A stretch of 64,000 bases of DNA from Ruminococcus sp. zg-924 (GCF_024433635.1 NZ_WNJZ01000005.1:54302-118301); one strand, 5' to 3'. Numbered from the stretch's first letter, positions 23,619-33,096 are shown. Numbers and translations are program-made. Notes: generated from the letters alone by a model not told the origin.

Positions 23619-25109
23619 TCACCCCAACTCCACAGCAATCATATTGCCAACCTCTCCGAGATAGAATTTGTCACCGGAACGCAGACGATAAGGAACTGCA
23701 GGAGTGAGCCTTGCACCGCTCTGAAGGAAAGTGCCGTAGGTTGAACGCAAATCGGTTAGAATAAAATCTTTTGTTGCCGGATCATAGGAAATTGAACAAT
23801 GACGTCCACTTACACCCGGAGTATTATCGCTGAACACAATAGCGCAGTCCGCCTTACTTCTTCCAATAAGCACTTGAGTGCTGTTGATTGGAACCTTTAA
23901 CCCTTTATGCTGTGCCGAAAGTGAGCGCAACATTGGCGTTTGAACAGGCGTTGCAGCAGCTATTGCGGCAGCCTGTTCAGCATTCTCTTTTTCAGCTTTT
24001 CTTTTGTTAACAGCAAGGAATATTATTACGCCGCCTGCAACCAGCACAACAAATACCACTGCAAGCACAATCCACAAGACCGTCATAGAATCAGAAGTTG
24101 AAGAATCAGAAGCAGGCTCAGTAGGTGTTACAGTCGGAGCTGCTATTGCCTGTTCAGCTGAGGTATCGGTTGCAGTGTTGGAAGCGTCAGAGCTGTTTTC
24201 TGCTATTGCAGTTGCACTGTCTGTGCTTACGGTATTATCTGAAGGGTTAGTATTCTGAGTTTCTGCTGATTCAGCTGTATATTTATAGTAAGGTACATTA
24301 TTTTTATTAAGCATAGGAATTACTTCTGATATATTTATTGCATAATACAGCTTTGAAGTTGAAGAATCTGAATTATCTGAATATAACTTTGTGTTTACTC
24401 CAAGTACAGCACCGTCATCATTTACAAGAGGACCTCCTGAATTACCGGGGTTTATTTCACAGTCGATTTGTAGGTTTTCAACACCGGTTCCGGATTGAAC
24501 GAACATTCTCGTTATTGAACCGCCGGTTACCGTAGCATCTGTTAGCCCCCATGATGTAGTAGAATCGGCAAGTATGTTATCCGATACGCTTGGAAAACCA
24601 ACGGCATGTATGTTATTCTGACCGACCATATCATTAGTTGGCTCAAGAAGCGGAAGTGCCCTACGCTTTGATGTAGGAGCAGCAAGTTTTAATATTGCCA
24701 GATCTTTTACGCTGTCAGATTCAACCGGATAAGCTTCAACACAGTCTCCGGACTTAAGTGAATCAAAATACACATAGATTTTACAGCGTCCCGTCACATA
24801 CTTACCGGCATCTTCTTTATTCTGAGAAAGATATTCAGCCGGTGCATTCACCAGTTCGCCTTTGCCAAGCTGTTCGTACATTTCTATTACGTGTTGATTC
24901 GTAATCAAGTGCTTAGGGTCTTCCCCATTGTTTCCTACAAAGAAACCGGTACCGGTGCTGGCATAGCCCACCCAACCATAGTCAGGATGTTCAAAGCATA
25001 CAAATACCACAGCAACGCCGTCACGAGTATCAGCAGCCGAAGCAGGCATAACGCTTATGCCAAAAACAAGAACCAAAACCAACACAAGCGATAAAATTTT
25101 CTTTTTCAT
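23619..25109 (-). CDS. Trypsin-like serine protease with membrane anchor and cytosolic FHA domain
   Basis: The 496-residue protein has a signal peptide (cleavage likely after PASA, about residue 25) and a DegP/trypsin-type protease domain with the full triad: His73 (TNQHVI), Asp136 (VKDLAILKL) and Ser224 (NPGNSGGP). A Thr/Ser/Ala-rich linker leads to a membrane helix (WIVLAVVFVVLVAGGVIIFL, about 340-365) and a C-terminal FHA domain with LIGRSKADCAIVF and SGRHC. The protease lies outside and the FHA inside, as in the VWA protein of the same operon. No PDZ domain is seen. It may be an outside sensor or effector controlled by phosphorylation inside. Confidence 0.92.
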   Translation of the reverse strand: MKKKILSLVLVLVLVFGISVMPASAADTRDGVAVVFVCFEHPDYGWVGYASTGTGFFVGNNGEDPKHLITNQHVIEMYEQLGKGELVNAPAEYLSQNKEDAGKYVTGRCKIYVYFDSLKSGDCVEAYPVESDSVKDLAILKLAAPTSKRRALPLLEPTNDMVGQNNIHAVGFPSVSDNILADSTTSWGLTDATVTGGSITRMFVQSGTGVENLQIDCEINPGNSGGPLVNDDGAVLGVNTKLYSDNSDSSTSKLYYAINISEVIPMLNKNNVPYYKYTAESAETQNTNPSDNTVSTDSATAIAENSSDASNTATDTSAEQAIAAPTVTPTEPASDSSTSDSMTVLWIVLAVVFVVLVAGGVIIFLAVNKRKAEKENAEQAAAIAAATPVQTPMLRSLSAQHKGLKVPINSTQVLIGRSKADCAIVFSDNTPGVSGRHCSISYDPATKDFILTDLRSTYGTFLQSGARLTPAVPYRLRSGDKFYLGEVGNMIAVELG

Positions 25110-25125
25110 TAATATCTCTCCTTAT

Positions 25126-25968
25126 TCAATACTCACACTGAATAATCAGCGCAGTATAGTTATCCTGATATTGTCTGCCCTTAGCAACTATATTTTGCTC
25201 TATTGCCGTGCACATAGCTTCAGGACAGGGGTTATTAAGACAGGAGCTTATCTCCTGTTCGCTAAGCACTCCTCCGACACCGTCAGAGCACATCAGAACT
25301 ATGTCGCCGCTTTCAAGAGAAAGTGGCTTCTTGAAGCAGTCAATATCAGATAGTTCGTCCATTCCTAAGAATTGAGTCAATGCATTACGCTCAGGGTTGA
25401 GCTTCAGGTAACTTGGATCCATATCTCCGTTTCTGATTGCATCTGCACAGTCCCTGTTAAAAACAGTATGCTTTCTGTTAAGATGATAAATCTGACCGTT
25501 TCTTTTAAGTATAAGGTAGCTGTCGCCAACGCTGGCATAATAAAGCTTTTCGTCATAAAAAAGGCAGACTATGGCAGTGCTGCCGCCTTCACCTTCAAGA
25601 GATGAATACACCTTTTCACTTGCATTATACAGTGTATCGCACAGCTGTCCCGGCAAATCTTTATTACATTCAAAATTATCGAAATCAGAACGAATACTTT
25701 GAATTGCCGTTTCGCTTGCAAGCTTTCCGTCCTTCATTCCGCCCATTCCGTCGGCAACAACAGCGAGAAGTCCCTTCTCTCTTATTTTTGTAACATCCGC
25801 ACTGTTTGCAAAGGCAAAGGAATCCTCCTGTGCCTGTCTGCTTCCGAGTCCCTGAAGGTTAGACACCCTATAACTGAGCAAACGTTTTATTTGAATTGGC
25901 TGAGCAATTTCAGTTGGCAGCACAGTAACAGGCTCAATTTTGCGTTTTTTACGTGAGAAAAACCCCAT
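25126..25968 (-). CDS. PP2C-family Ser/Thr phosphatase A
   Basis: The 280-residue protein carries QAQEDSF (46-51), VVADGMGG (70-77), ASVGDSYL, LMCSDGVGGVL and QDNYTAL, the standard PP2C metal and core motifs. The N-terminal 30 residues are basic and unrelated to phosphatase B. The start overlaps almost completely with the end of the FHA gene (one base between stop and ATG), so translation is probably coupled. Two PP2C phosphatases in one operon suggest that separate targets are dephosphorylated. Confidence 0.92.
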   Translation of the reverse strand: MGFFSRKKRKIEPVTVLPTEIAQPIQIKRLLSYRVSNLQGLGSRQAQEDSFAFANSADVTKIREKGLLAVVADGMGGMKDGKLASETAIQSIRSDFDNFECNKDLPGQLCDTLYNASEKVYSSLEGEGGSTAIVCLFYDEKLYYASVGDSYLILKRNGQIYHLNRKHTVFNRDCADAIRNGDMDPSYLKLNPERNALTQFLGMDELSDIDCFKKPLSLESGDIVLMCSDGVGGVLSEQEISSCLNNPCPEAMCTAIEQNIVAKGRQYQDNYTALIIQCEY

Positions 25969-25969
25969 A

Positions 25970-26635
25970 TCAACACTCCGTCTGCGTTAAGCCGTTATCC
26001 CAATTAAAGCGTTCGTTACATAAAGGAATAAATACCATTTTACACATACCTAACTCAATAGCATCGTAAGCCTCTATCTTTGTCGGAGTATATACAGGCT
26101 CGTCATTAAGATAGATATTATTTTTGCTGTCAGCAGGAATCAGCTTGTAATTATTGTGCTTAGGATCATAAGCCAAACGTGCATGGTTTTCCTTAGAAAT
26201 TGTGTTATCATTTCTGATACACACATCCATTTTTTCACTTCTGCCGATAGTGTTGATACGTGCCCACAGGTGGTAATCCTTGCCTTTCTCAGGGCCATCA
26301 ATGCAAACCAGCCAGCCTACAACCGGGTCGATATCATGCTCCTTTTTAAAAACTCCGATAGTTTTATTTTCCTCTTCAATACGCTTTACATGGCTTCCGG
26401 GAGCCACTGTTTTGTTAGGCTCGCCCAAATCAGTCTGAGAGTATTCTCCCCCTCTTGTACTGCTCGGACTACCAAATTGAGCATTGCCGTTTATACCAGG
26501 AGCCGTTGTTTTTGATTGATTATTACCATTTGCGCCACCAAAAGTAATAACATTTATCGGATTGTTGCAGTAAGGACAAGCTGAATACTGGTTTGTATCA
26601 TATACATGTCCGTTGGGACATTCAATTCTTGGCAT
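25970..26635 (-). CDS. Cytosolic FHA protein with N-terminal zinc-ribbon-like knuckle
   Basis: The 221-residue protein starts behind TTAGGAGGAAATATC. The N-terminus CPNGHVYDTNQYSACPYC has cysteines and a histidine placed like a half zinc ribbon. An unstructured Gly/Asn/Ser/Thr-rich stretch (about 30-100) with likely phosphorylation sites (NKTVAPG, NKTIGVF) leads to a FHA domain at about 125-205, with TIGRSEKMDV and SKENHARLAYD (the S-x-x-H equivalent). This resembles adaptor FHA proteins that are first phosphorylated by a kinase and then read phosphothreonine elsewhere. It is the soluble hub candidate of the operon. Confidence 0.88.
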   Translation of the reverse strand: MPRIECPNGHVYDTNQYSACPYCNNPINVITFGGANGNNQSKTTAPGINGNAQFGSPSSTRGGEYSQTDLGEPNKTVAPGSHVKRIEEENKTIGVFKKEHDIDPVVGWLVCIDGPEKGKDYHLWARINTIGRSEKMDVCIRNDNTISKENHARLAYDPKHNNYKLIPADSKNNIYLNDEPVYTPTKIEAYDAIELGMCKMVFIPLCNERFNWDNGLTQTEC

Positions 26636-26677
26636 GATATTTCCTCCTAATATGATTAATTTGTATAATTCACTATC

Positions 26678-28876
26678 CTATTTCCGCCTTGTAATTTCAA
26701 CCTCACTATTAAACGCTGCCGAAGCAACTTCGCAGTCTGAAGGTATAGATACCTTCTTAAGGCTGTCACAGTCAAGAAAAGCACTACTGTCAATTAACGT
26801 TACGCTATCCGGTATAGTTACGCTTTCAAGATTATCACAGGAAAAGAACACACTGTCAAATATTGTAGTAACACCATCAGAGAAGGTTACACTCTTAAGA
26901 TTGTTGCAATTTCCAAATGCCTGGTCGCCGATGTCGGTTATAGTTTCCGGTATAGTCAAGCTTGTAAGACCGCTGCAATCCGCAAAAGCAAATTGACCTA
27001 TCTCTGTCACGCTACTTGGAAATGATATGTCTTTAAGGCTTCTGCACTCTTTAAATGCACTGTCTCCGATTGTAGTAACACCCTCTGAAATTGTAACACT
27101 CTCAAGGTCCTTACATTCAATGAAAGTCCATTTTTTTATTTCAGATACACCCTTTGGTATTGTAACACTTTTCAAAGCAGTTCCCCAAAACGATGAACCA
27201 CCTATTTCGGTTACGCTGTCCGGAATAATTATGCTTTCAAGATTAGAGCAAGAGCGAAAAGCATCTTTTCCTATTACAACAACACCGTCAGGGATAGTTA
27301 CATTTACAACGTCGCTATTAAAGTTAAAAGCAGATTCACCTATCGCAGTCACAGGTTTGCCCTCGATTATAGCGGGTATTGTCACTTCAGAATCGTCACC
27401 TAAGTACTCATCAATAGTCACACCGTCAGATTCTATTGTGTACTCAAAATTCTTTAAATCCTCTTCGTCAACAACGCTGCTTTGGGCTGAGTTCTCTAAA
27501 TTCTCATCGCCAACAACGCTGCTTTGAGCTGAGTTCTCTAAATTCTCCGGAACAACCGCTGATTTATTACTTCCCGATACAGCAACAATTATTATGACAA
27601 CAATAGCAATTACTGCAAGTGAAGCTGCGCACGAAATCACCGGCACTAACCACTTCGGTTTATTTTTCTTGACAACAAAGGATGATTGCTGATTTGTAAA
27701 TGTGTTTTGTGCGTTGCCATATCCACCGGCAGTATTAAGCTGCTGAGAATAGTTAAGATTCTGAGAAAAATTATTCGTATTCTGCTGAGAATAGTTAGGA
27801 TTCTGAGAAAAATTACTCGTATTCTGCTGCACTGTCTGCGTTTGACCGAAATTTATTACATTTGTTGCAGTTGTTGATGAAAAATCAGTTTGGAAGGTAT
27901 TTTCTTCTTGTTGCGAAGCTAACAGCGCCGCTTTGAATTCTCCCATACTCTGATAGCGGTCAGCAGTCTGAACAGAAAGCGCCTTTATAAGTACATCCTC
28001 TGTATTTTTTGGAATTTTACAGCCGAGAGCACTTGGCATAATCAGTTCGTCATCATCGATTCTGTCTATGGAATCAGGCGGAATTCGCCCGGTAATTGCC
28101 TTGTAAAAGGTTGCGGCAAACGAATATACGTCAGTAAACGGACCCTGCTTGCCTCTTCTTGTGTACTGCTCCTTAGGAGCATAGCCGTGTTTAAGGATTA
28201 CGTCAAGGCTTTGGCTTTCGTTGCCAAAGCTGTAACGTGCTGCGCCGAAATCCAAAAGCTTTACAACACCGTCTTTTGTAATAGAAATATTTTCAGGGCT
28301 TATATCTCTGTGAATAATAGATTTAGAGTGTACAGCTGACAACGCATCCATTATCGGAAAGAGTAGCTTTTCAGCGTTTTCTAATGTAATTTTGCCGCCG
28401 TTATTCTCAAGGTACGTTTTAAGACTTATACCATCGACATACTCCATAACGAAATATGCGGTATTATTCTCTTCAAAATAGCTGTAAACACGTACTATGT
28501 TTGGGTTGCCAATGAACTCCGCAAGCGTTTTTGCCTCATCAAGAAAGCATTTCTTACCATACAGAAAGCTCTGATCACGTTGCTGTGTAAAAGCAGTTAC
28601 AGCAGTGGAATTAGATCTTGTTGCCATTGTATCAGGGAAAAACTCTTTAATTGCAACAATCTCCTTAGTCTGATAGTCCTGCGCTTTGTATGTAATTCCA
28701 AAGCCTCCCTGCCCAAGCACTCTGCCAAGAATATATTTGCCGCCAAGCACCGTTCCGACTGGCAAAGCCATTGGGTATTTCTCTCTGTCTTGCTGCTGAT
28801 TATAACCGCAATGTGGACATATCTGATTATTTCCTTTCTCATTGAAACAGTTATAGCAGATGTTGTTTTGTTGCAT
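26678..28876 (-). CDS. Membrane Ser/Thr kinase with zinc ribbon and extracellular BspA-like leucine-rich repeats
   Basis: The 732-residue protein opens with a zinc ribbon (CYNCFNEKGNNQICPHCG). The kinase domain (about 45-305) is complete, with glycine loop LGQGGFGITY, VAIKEFF Lys, HRDISPEN and LLDFGAAR. A Gln/Asn-rich linker follows, then a membrane helix (about 405-432). The outer part (about 500-725) has roughly nine LRR_5/BspA repeats of the SFxxCxxLxSVTIP form. A kinase with an outside BspA-type leucine-rich domain is unusual; PASTA is the common outside module. It may sense a surface ligand and phosphorylate the FHA proteins of the operon. Confidence 0.9.
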   Translation of the reverse strand: MQQNNICYNCFNEKGNNQICPHCGYNQQQDREKYPMALPVGTVLGGKYILGRVLGQGGFGITYKAQDYQTKEIVAIKEFFPDTMATRSNSTAVTAFTQQRDQSFLYGKKCFLDEAKTLAEFIGNPNIVRVYSYFEENNTAYFVMEYVDGISLKTYLENNGGKITLENAEKLLFPIMDALSAVHSKSIIHRDISPENISITKDGVVKLLDFGAARYSFGNESQSLDVILKHGYAPKEQYTRRGKQGPFTDVYSFAATFYKAITGRIPPDSIDRIDDDELIMPSALGCKIPKNTEDVLIKALSVQTADRYQSMGEFKAALLASQQEENTFQTDFSSTTATNVINFGQTQTVQQNTSNFSQNPNYSQQNTNNFSQNLNYSQQLNTAGGYGNAQNTFTNQQSSFVVKKNKPKWLVPVISCAASLAVIAIVVIIIVAVSGSNKSAVVPENLENSAQSSVVGDENLENSAQSSVVDEEDLKNFEYTIESDGVTIDEYLGDDSEVTIPAIIEGKPVTAIGESAFNFNSDVVNVTIPDGVVVIGKDAFRSCSNLESIIIPDSVTEIGGSSFWGTALKSVTIPKGVSEIKKWTFIECKDLESVTISEGVTTIGDSAFKECRSLKDISFPSSVTEIGQFAFADCSGLTSLTIPETITDIGDQAFGNCNNLKSVTFSDGVTTIFDSVFFSCDNLESVTIPDSVTLIDSSAFLDCDSLKKVSIPSDCEVASAAFNSEVEITRRK

Positions 28877-28911
28877 AGTTTCCCTCCTGATGTTTTGATG
28901 GTAATTTAAAA

Positions 28912-30798
28912 TTATGAAAATACAATTGTTGACAGAACAGAATCTATCTGTTCTTGTGCAGCTTTGTATTTGGTTTCAGATATTGCGTCATTCATATATT
29001 GTAGATCCGTAGGAAATGTTACGGTAAAATACATTCCGTTTGATTCTCCGATTATAGTTGTATTGGGCCGTCCTTGGCTTATAAACTCATCAATTTCTGA
29101 TTCGTTTCTGAATACGTTAATTGAGAACAAGCGTCCTGCATGGTAATTATTTTCGTAATTGTAGCTTTCGTAGAATGTAACCTCACCGGTAACCGCATTG
29201 GTAGAATACACCCAGTCAGACGGAACAACAAGAGAATAATAATAGAAATCAACACGGTTTCCTGTTGGAGCGGGTGAAACAGATTCTTCCTTAGGCGGTT
29301 GTACTGCCGAAGACTGTGATTGAACAGGCTTCTTGCCTTTTGATACTGTCAGGGTGATAGTTGAGGGTGAAACCACCTTGGTTCCTTCCTCAATACTTTG
29401 GGAAATAACATAATCCTCTTTTACGCTGTTGCTATATTCAGTCTTTGATTTTACAGTAAAGCCTAAACTCTCAAGTTCTTTTTTGGCATCTGCAAAGCTC
29501 ATATCCTCATAAGACGATACAATGACCTCAGGCTCTTCGGTTTCTTCTTGAGTTTCTTTTTCGGGTTCCTTCTGTGTGGTTGTTTCTTCTTCAGTTTTAA
29601 TTACAGCCGATGTATAGCTTGCTTTATCAGTCAAATCTGAAGAACCTTTATTCAAAAACAAAGAAATCAGTAAAATACTGATTGCTACCAAAGCAACTGC
29701 TGAAACACCTATGCCGATTAATAGTTTATGCTTTTTGCGATTGTCAGGTAGTGACAAGTCGGTCTTAGGTAAGTCAGAATTAGATGTGTCAAGTTGAAAT
29801 TTATCAGATTGAGATGTGCTATCTTGACACGAAATATCTGCGGATTCAAGCGCATTCTTAAATGGCTGTATATTTTGAAAACGATCGTCTGCCTGTACCG
29901 CTAAAGCCTGAACAAGAGCATCCTGTGCAATTGCAGGAATATCACTTCCCAAAGAGCTTGGAAGAATTAACTCATCATTCTCCATTCTGTCGATTGAATC
30001 CGGAGGAACACGACCGGAAATTGACCTGTACATTGTTGCAGCCAAAGCATAAACGTCAGTATAAGGTCCTTGTTTTCCACGACGGGTATATTGTTCTTTC
30101 GGCGCATAGCCGTGCTTAAGTACAACGTCAAGGCTGCGGCTTTTGTCGCCGATACTGTAACGGGCAGCTCCGAAATCAAGAAGCTTAAGCATACCGTCAT
30201 TTGTTATATATATATTATCAGGACTGATATCACGGTGGACTATACCCTTTGAGTGAACATCTGACAGGGCATCCATAACAGGGAAAAAAATCCGCTTTGC
30301 GTCCTCCCAAGATATTTTTCCGCCATGCTCATTTATGTAATCCTGAAGGCTTATACCCCTGATATACTCCATAGTGAAATATGCAGTATTATTCTCTTCA
30401 AAATAACTGTAAATGCTCACAATGTTTTTGTTGTCGATAAATTCCGAAAGAGTCTGCGCCTCGTTAAGAAAACATTCCTTTCCGTAGAGGAAGTTTTCCT
30501 CACGTTCACCTGTATAAGATGAAACAGTCCACTCATTTGTTCGCATTGCCAAAGAATCAGGAAAATACTCCTTAACCGCAATTAGTTCCTTTGTATGATA
30601 GTCTTGCGCTAAATATGTAATACCAAAGCCACCCTGACCGAGGACTCTGCCGATAATATACTTTCCACCCAATACCGTACCGTATGGCAGTGCAAGAGGA
30701 TACTTTTCCCTATTTTTTCGAGAGTCAAAGCCGCAGTGGGAACATATATCACTTGTTCCTTTATCTTGAAAACAATTGTAGCACGTTCCCATCTGCAT
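28912..30798 (-). CDS. Membrane Ser/Thr kinase with zinc ribbon and one PASTA domain
   Basis: The 628-residue protein has an N-terminal zinc ribbon (CYNCFQDKGTSDICSHCG), a complete kinase domain (about 45-300; LGQGGFGITY, AVKEYF Lys, HRDISPDN, LLDFGAAR), a membrane helix (about 345-368), and an outer PASTA domain (about 415-480; FADAKKELESLGFTV to TITLTVSKG). A C-terminal domain of about 120 residues has the phrase YYSLVVPSDWVY, which I do not recognise. PASTA domains bind muropeptides or beta-lactams in PknB/PrkC. The kinase core is closely similar to its neighbour, so the pair arose by duplication and then gained different sensors. It is the first gene of the operon. Confidence 0.92.
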   Translation of the reverse strand: MQMGTCYNCFQDKGTSDICSHCGFDSRKNREKYPLALPYGTVLGGKYIIGRVLGQGGFGITYLAQDYHTKELIAVKEYFPDSLAMRTNEWTVSSYTGEREENFLYGKECFLNEAQTLSEFIDNKNIVSIYSYFEENNTAYFTMEYIRGISLQDYINEHGGKISWEDAKRIFFPVMDALSDVHSKGIVHRDISPDNIYITNDGMLKLLDFGAARYSIGDKSRSLDVVLKHGYAPKEQYTRRGKQGPYTDVYALAATMYRSISGRVPPDSIDRMENDELILPSSLGSDIPAIAQDALVQALAVQADDRFQNIQPFKNALESADISCQDSTSQSDKFQLDTSNSDLPKTDLSLPDNRKKHKLLIGIGVSAVALVAISILLISLFLNKGSSDLTDKASYTSAVIKTEEETTTQKEPEKETQEETEEPEVIVSSYEDMSFADAKKELESLGFTVKSKTEYSNSVKEDYVISQSIEEGTKVVSPSTITLTVSKGKKPVQSQSSAVQPPKEESVSPAPTGNRVDFYYYSLVVPSDWVYSTNAVTGEVTFYESYNYENNYHAGRLFSINVFRNESEIDEFISQGRPNTTIIGESNGMYFTVTFPTDLQYMNDAISETKYKAAQEQIDSVLSTIVFS

Positions 30799-30881
30799 AA
30801 ACCCCTCTAAAAGCTTTATTTTTGTACAGAATCTTGCATAATTTTCTTTAAATAAAGTAAATACTACATAAAATCAGTTTA

Positions 30882-30910
30882 AGTATAACATTACTTGCTT
30901 AAAAAGTAAA
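30882..30910 (-). promoter_or_regulatory. Promoter of the kinase/FHA operon
   Basis: On the minus strand TTTACT (30905-30910) and TATACT (30882-30887) are 17 bases apart, about 85 bases before the first kinase ATG. No other promoter of similar quality is seen within the seven genes. Confidence 0.65.
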
Positions 30911-31004
30911 GAATAAATTTAGAGAGAGACCGGAAAAAAGCACATAATTCATCTCAGTGCCTGTTTCTGTACAAATATATTTTCGTAAAGCTTCATTACT
31001 ACAC

Positions 31005-31045
31005 AAAAGCTTCCGTATAATGCGAACACATTACACGGAAGCTTT
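31005..31045 (-). terminator. Terminator of the pfkB-family gene
   Basis: AAAAGCTTCCGTATAAT pairs with ATTACACGGAAGCTTT with one bulge, about 100 bases after the stop. Confidence 0.7.
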
Positions 31046-31143
31046 ATTATTCTATGCTTTGGATGTGAAACAAATTTACCTCTTGTTATTTTGCATTATC
31101 CAATTCATTTGTTGCGGTGCCACCTGTATCACGGCTTATATAT

Positions 31144-32055
31144 TTATAGCTCAGATTTTGAAATCGTATTATAAACCGCCTCTACCTCTGCTTCTTTCGG
31201 GAAGCCCTCTGACGCTCCGTTATGTCCTATTTTAAGCGACGCCACAATCTCGGCACGGAGCAACGCCTCAACCGGTGTGTATCCCTTTGTATGATAATGA
31301 ATAAAACCCGAAAACAAAGCATCTCCTGCACCGACGGTATTAACAACTTCTCCGGTTTTGATTGCAGGCAAGTCATAAAACCTGTCCTCTTTTTTTACGT
31401 ACATACAAGCACCCTTACTTCCCCTGCCGAGAACAATAATCTCGTTATGATATCTTTGCTCTATGGCAGTCAAAAAAGCCCTGTAATCAGCGCCGATATT
31501 CTCATCACTCAGAAATAGAATGTCTGCATATTTCATAAAGTCAGAATTATAGCTATCCTCAATATCAGACAGCACATGCACATCTGTTGCTATCTCCTTA
31601 TTTGCTTCTTTCGCCAATTTTAATAGTTCTCTGTTAAAATTGATGTTACACGCAATAATTAAATCACATTCCTCAAAAATCTCCTTAGTAAAGCCATATT
31701 GTGAGTCCTGAATATCCTTAAGATCGCAATGTATTTGCCTCTTGCCACTGCTATCGTAAAGAACTACACTGCTTGGAGTTTGACTAAGACCTTTTTTTAC
31801 ATAATTATCCGACACACCCAACTCGTTGAGCTGACTGATTATGTATTCTGCGGCAAAATCATTTCCCGTAACAGAGCAAAGCTTTACTTCGTCAGATAAA
31901 ACGGTCAGCGCTTTTGTCAGGTTATATCCGACACCTGATACTCGTGTGTTTACCCCGAAAAACGGATAATCTATTGGGTAGTATGGAATAGGAAATTCAT
32001 TTATTTTTAATGTTGTTTCTGTATTAATTAATCCGGATACTAATATTTTACTCAT
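31144..32055 (-). CDS. PfkB-family carbohydrate kinase
   Basis: The start is the ATG at 32055, behind CAGAGGTAAAT (the open frame runs further upstream); the protein has 303 residues. The N-terminal substrate region has FFGVNTRVSGVGYNLTKAL, equivalent to the GG-x-x-N-x-A box of ribokinase-like enzymes. The C-terminal VNTVGAGDALFSGF holds the catalytic Asp and anion hole (GAGD). It should phosphorylate a sugar or nucleoside; the substrate cannot be told. It stands alone, with its own promoter (TTGACA, 17 bases, TAGAAT) and terminator. Confidence 0.9.
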   Translation of the reverse strand: MSKILVSGLINTETTLKINEFPIPYYPIDYPFFGVNTRVSGVGYNLTKALTVLSDEVKLCSVTGNDFAAEYIISQLNELGVSDNYVKKGLSQTPSSVVLYDSSGKRQIHCDLKDIQDSQYGFTKEIFEECDLIIACNINFNRELLKLAKEANKEIATDVHVLSDIEDSYNSDFMKYADILFLSDENIGADYRAFLTAIEQRYHNEIIVLGRGSKGACMYVKKEDRFYDLPAIKTGEVVNTVGAGDALFSGFIHYHTKGYTPVEALLRAEIVASLKIGHNGASEGFPKEAEVEAVYNTISKSEL

Positions 32056-32129
32056 ATTTACCTCTGTATATTTATTATATATGATTTTGTAAATTATTGC
32101 CTTTTGATACACATTTATATCACAAATTC

Positions 32130-32158
32130 ATTCTAATACCTCACAAAATAATTGTCAA
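32130..32158 (-). promoter_or_regulatory. Promoter of the pfkB-family gene
   Basis: TTGACA (32153-32158) and TAGAAT (32130-32135) on the minus strand, 17 bases apart. Confidence 0.7.
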
Positions 32159-32286
32159 TATACTTATATATACAACACAAGAATTTTATAGTAGTCGACC
32201 ACAAAGGTAATGTAAATAATACGTATACAAATTCATTAACAGCGAGAAATATCTCTTGTTTTGAGATTTGCAGCTTGGCGCAGAAT

Positions 32287-33093
32287 TTAGTTACCGGTGC
32301 TTTTGTAAAATCTCATACTGAATTTCCAGAAAGCGTATGCAATCACATAAAGCACAATTCCGACAAACGGTGATATATACATAAACCATTCGGGATATGC
32401 CGCCATATCGGGTTTGCGCAATAAAAACTGTGCAGGAAAGTAATTTACAAATGCAAACGGTACTACAAATATCAAAAGCGTTTGTATGAGCTTATTGTAT
32501 ATACTGATTGGATAACCAGCAAATCTTCTTAAGTTCCAGTACATAATTTCCTTAAGGCTTCGGGTTTCAATAAAGTAAATGCTGATTGCAGAAAAGAACA
32601 AAAATACTGCACCCTGAATAAGCACACCGCTTGCGATTGTGACAATGTAATATATTATCGTTACAGCGTTCCATTCAATTCCCACACTGTTTGCCGAAAT
32701 GATAAAAAGCACTATTCCAAGCGTTCCGTGTCCGAGTGCTGCAAGCCAATCTGCGCCACACATTACAAGCTGTGTTAAAATTCCACGAGGTCTTAGCATT
32801 ACCCTGTCGATATCGCCGTGCTTTATCCAGTCTGAGAAATCACGCAGAGCCATAAAGAACACGATAAAAATTCCGTATGTAATGAAAATCAAGCTAAAAA
32901 GGAACATCAGCTCGTTTATGTTCCAGTTGTTAATCGTATCGAATTTCAAAAGCGCAAGGTACATTGCAATTATCCCTGCCGCCTCTCTTAAAAACACAGC
33001 AAAAGTTGTTACGATGGCGTCAAGCTTGTACTGAAAGCGTGTTTTAAGTCCCGATTTTGCATATGCAAAAAATAAAGAAAGTATATCTTTCAT
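32287..33093 (-). CDS. ABC-2 family exporter permease B
   Basis: The start is the ATG at 33093, six bases after GGAGGT; the GTG just upstream is too close to the ribosome site. The 268-residue protein has six predicted membrane helices and the phrases LRDFSDWIKHGDIDRVMLRP and YPISIYNKLIQTLL, typical of the ABC2_membrane_6 (DUF990) permeases. These occur in pairs and work with an NatA-like ATPase, often exporting lipids, peptides or antibiotics. The partner is permease A, three bases upstream. Confidence 0.88.
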   Translation of the reverse strand: MKDILSLFFAYAKSGLKTRFQYKLDAIVTTFAVFLREAAGIIAMYLALLKFDTINNWNINELMFLFSLIFITYGIFIVFFMALRDFSDWIKHGDIDRVMLRPRGILTQLVMCGADWLAALGHGTLGIVLFIISANSVGIEWNAVTIIYYIVTIASGVLIQGAVFLFFSAISIYFIETRSLKEIMYWNLRRFAGYPISIYNKLIQTLLIFVVPFAFVNYFPAQFLLRKPDMAAYPEWFMYISPFVGIVLYVIAYAFWKFSMRFYKSTGN

Positions 33094-33096
33094 CAC

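Larger units (their letters stand above)
30799..31143. other. Gene-free stretch with kinase-operon promoter and pfkB terminator
   Basis: This 345-base A+T-rich interval holds the promoter at 30882-30910 and the hairpin at 31005-31045. I see no gene in it. Confidence 0.7.

Noticed and set aside
21275..30798. Type VI secretion control genes
   Set aside because: No structural secretion gene is present in or near the operon and the organism appears Gram-positive.
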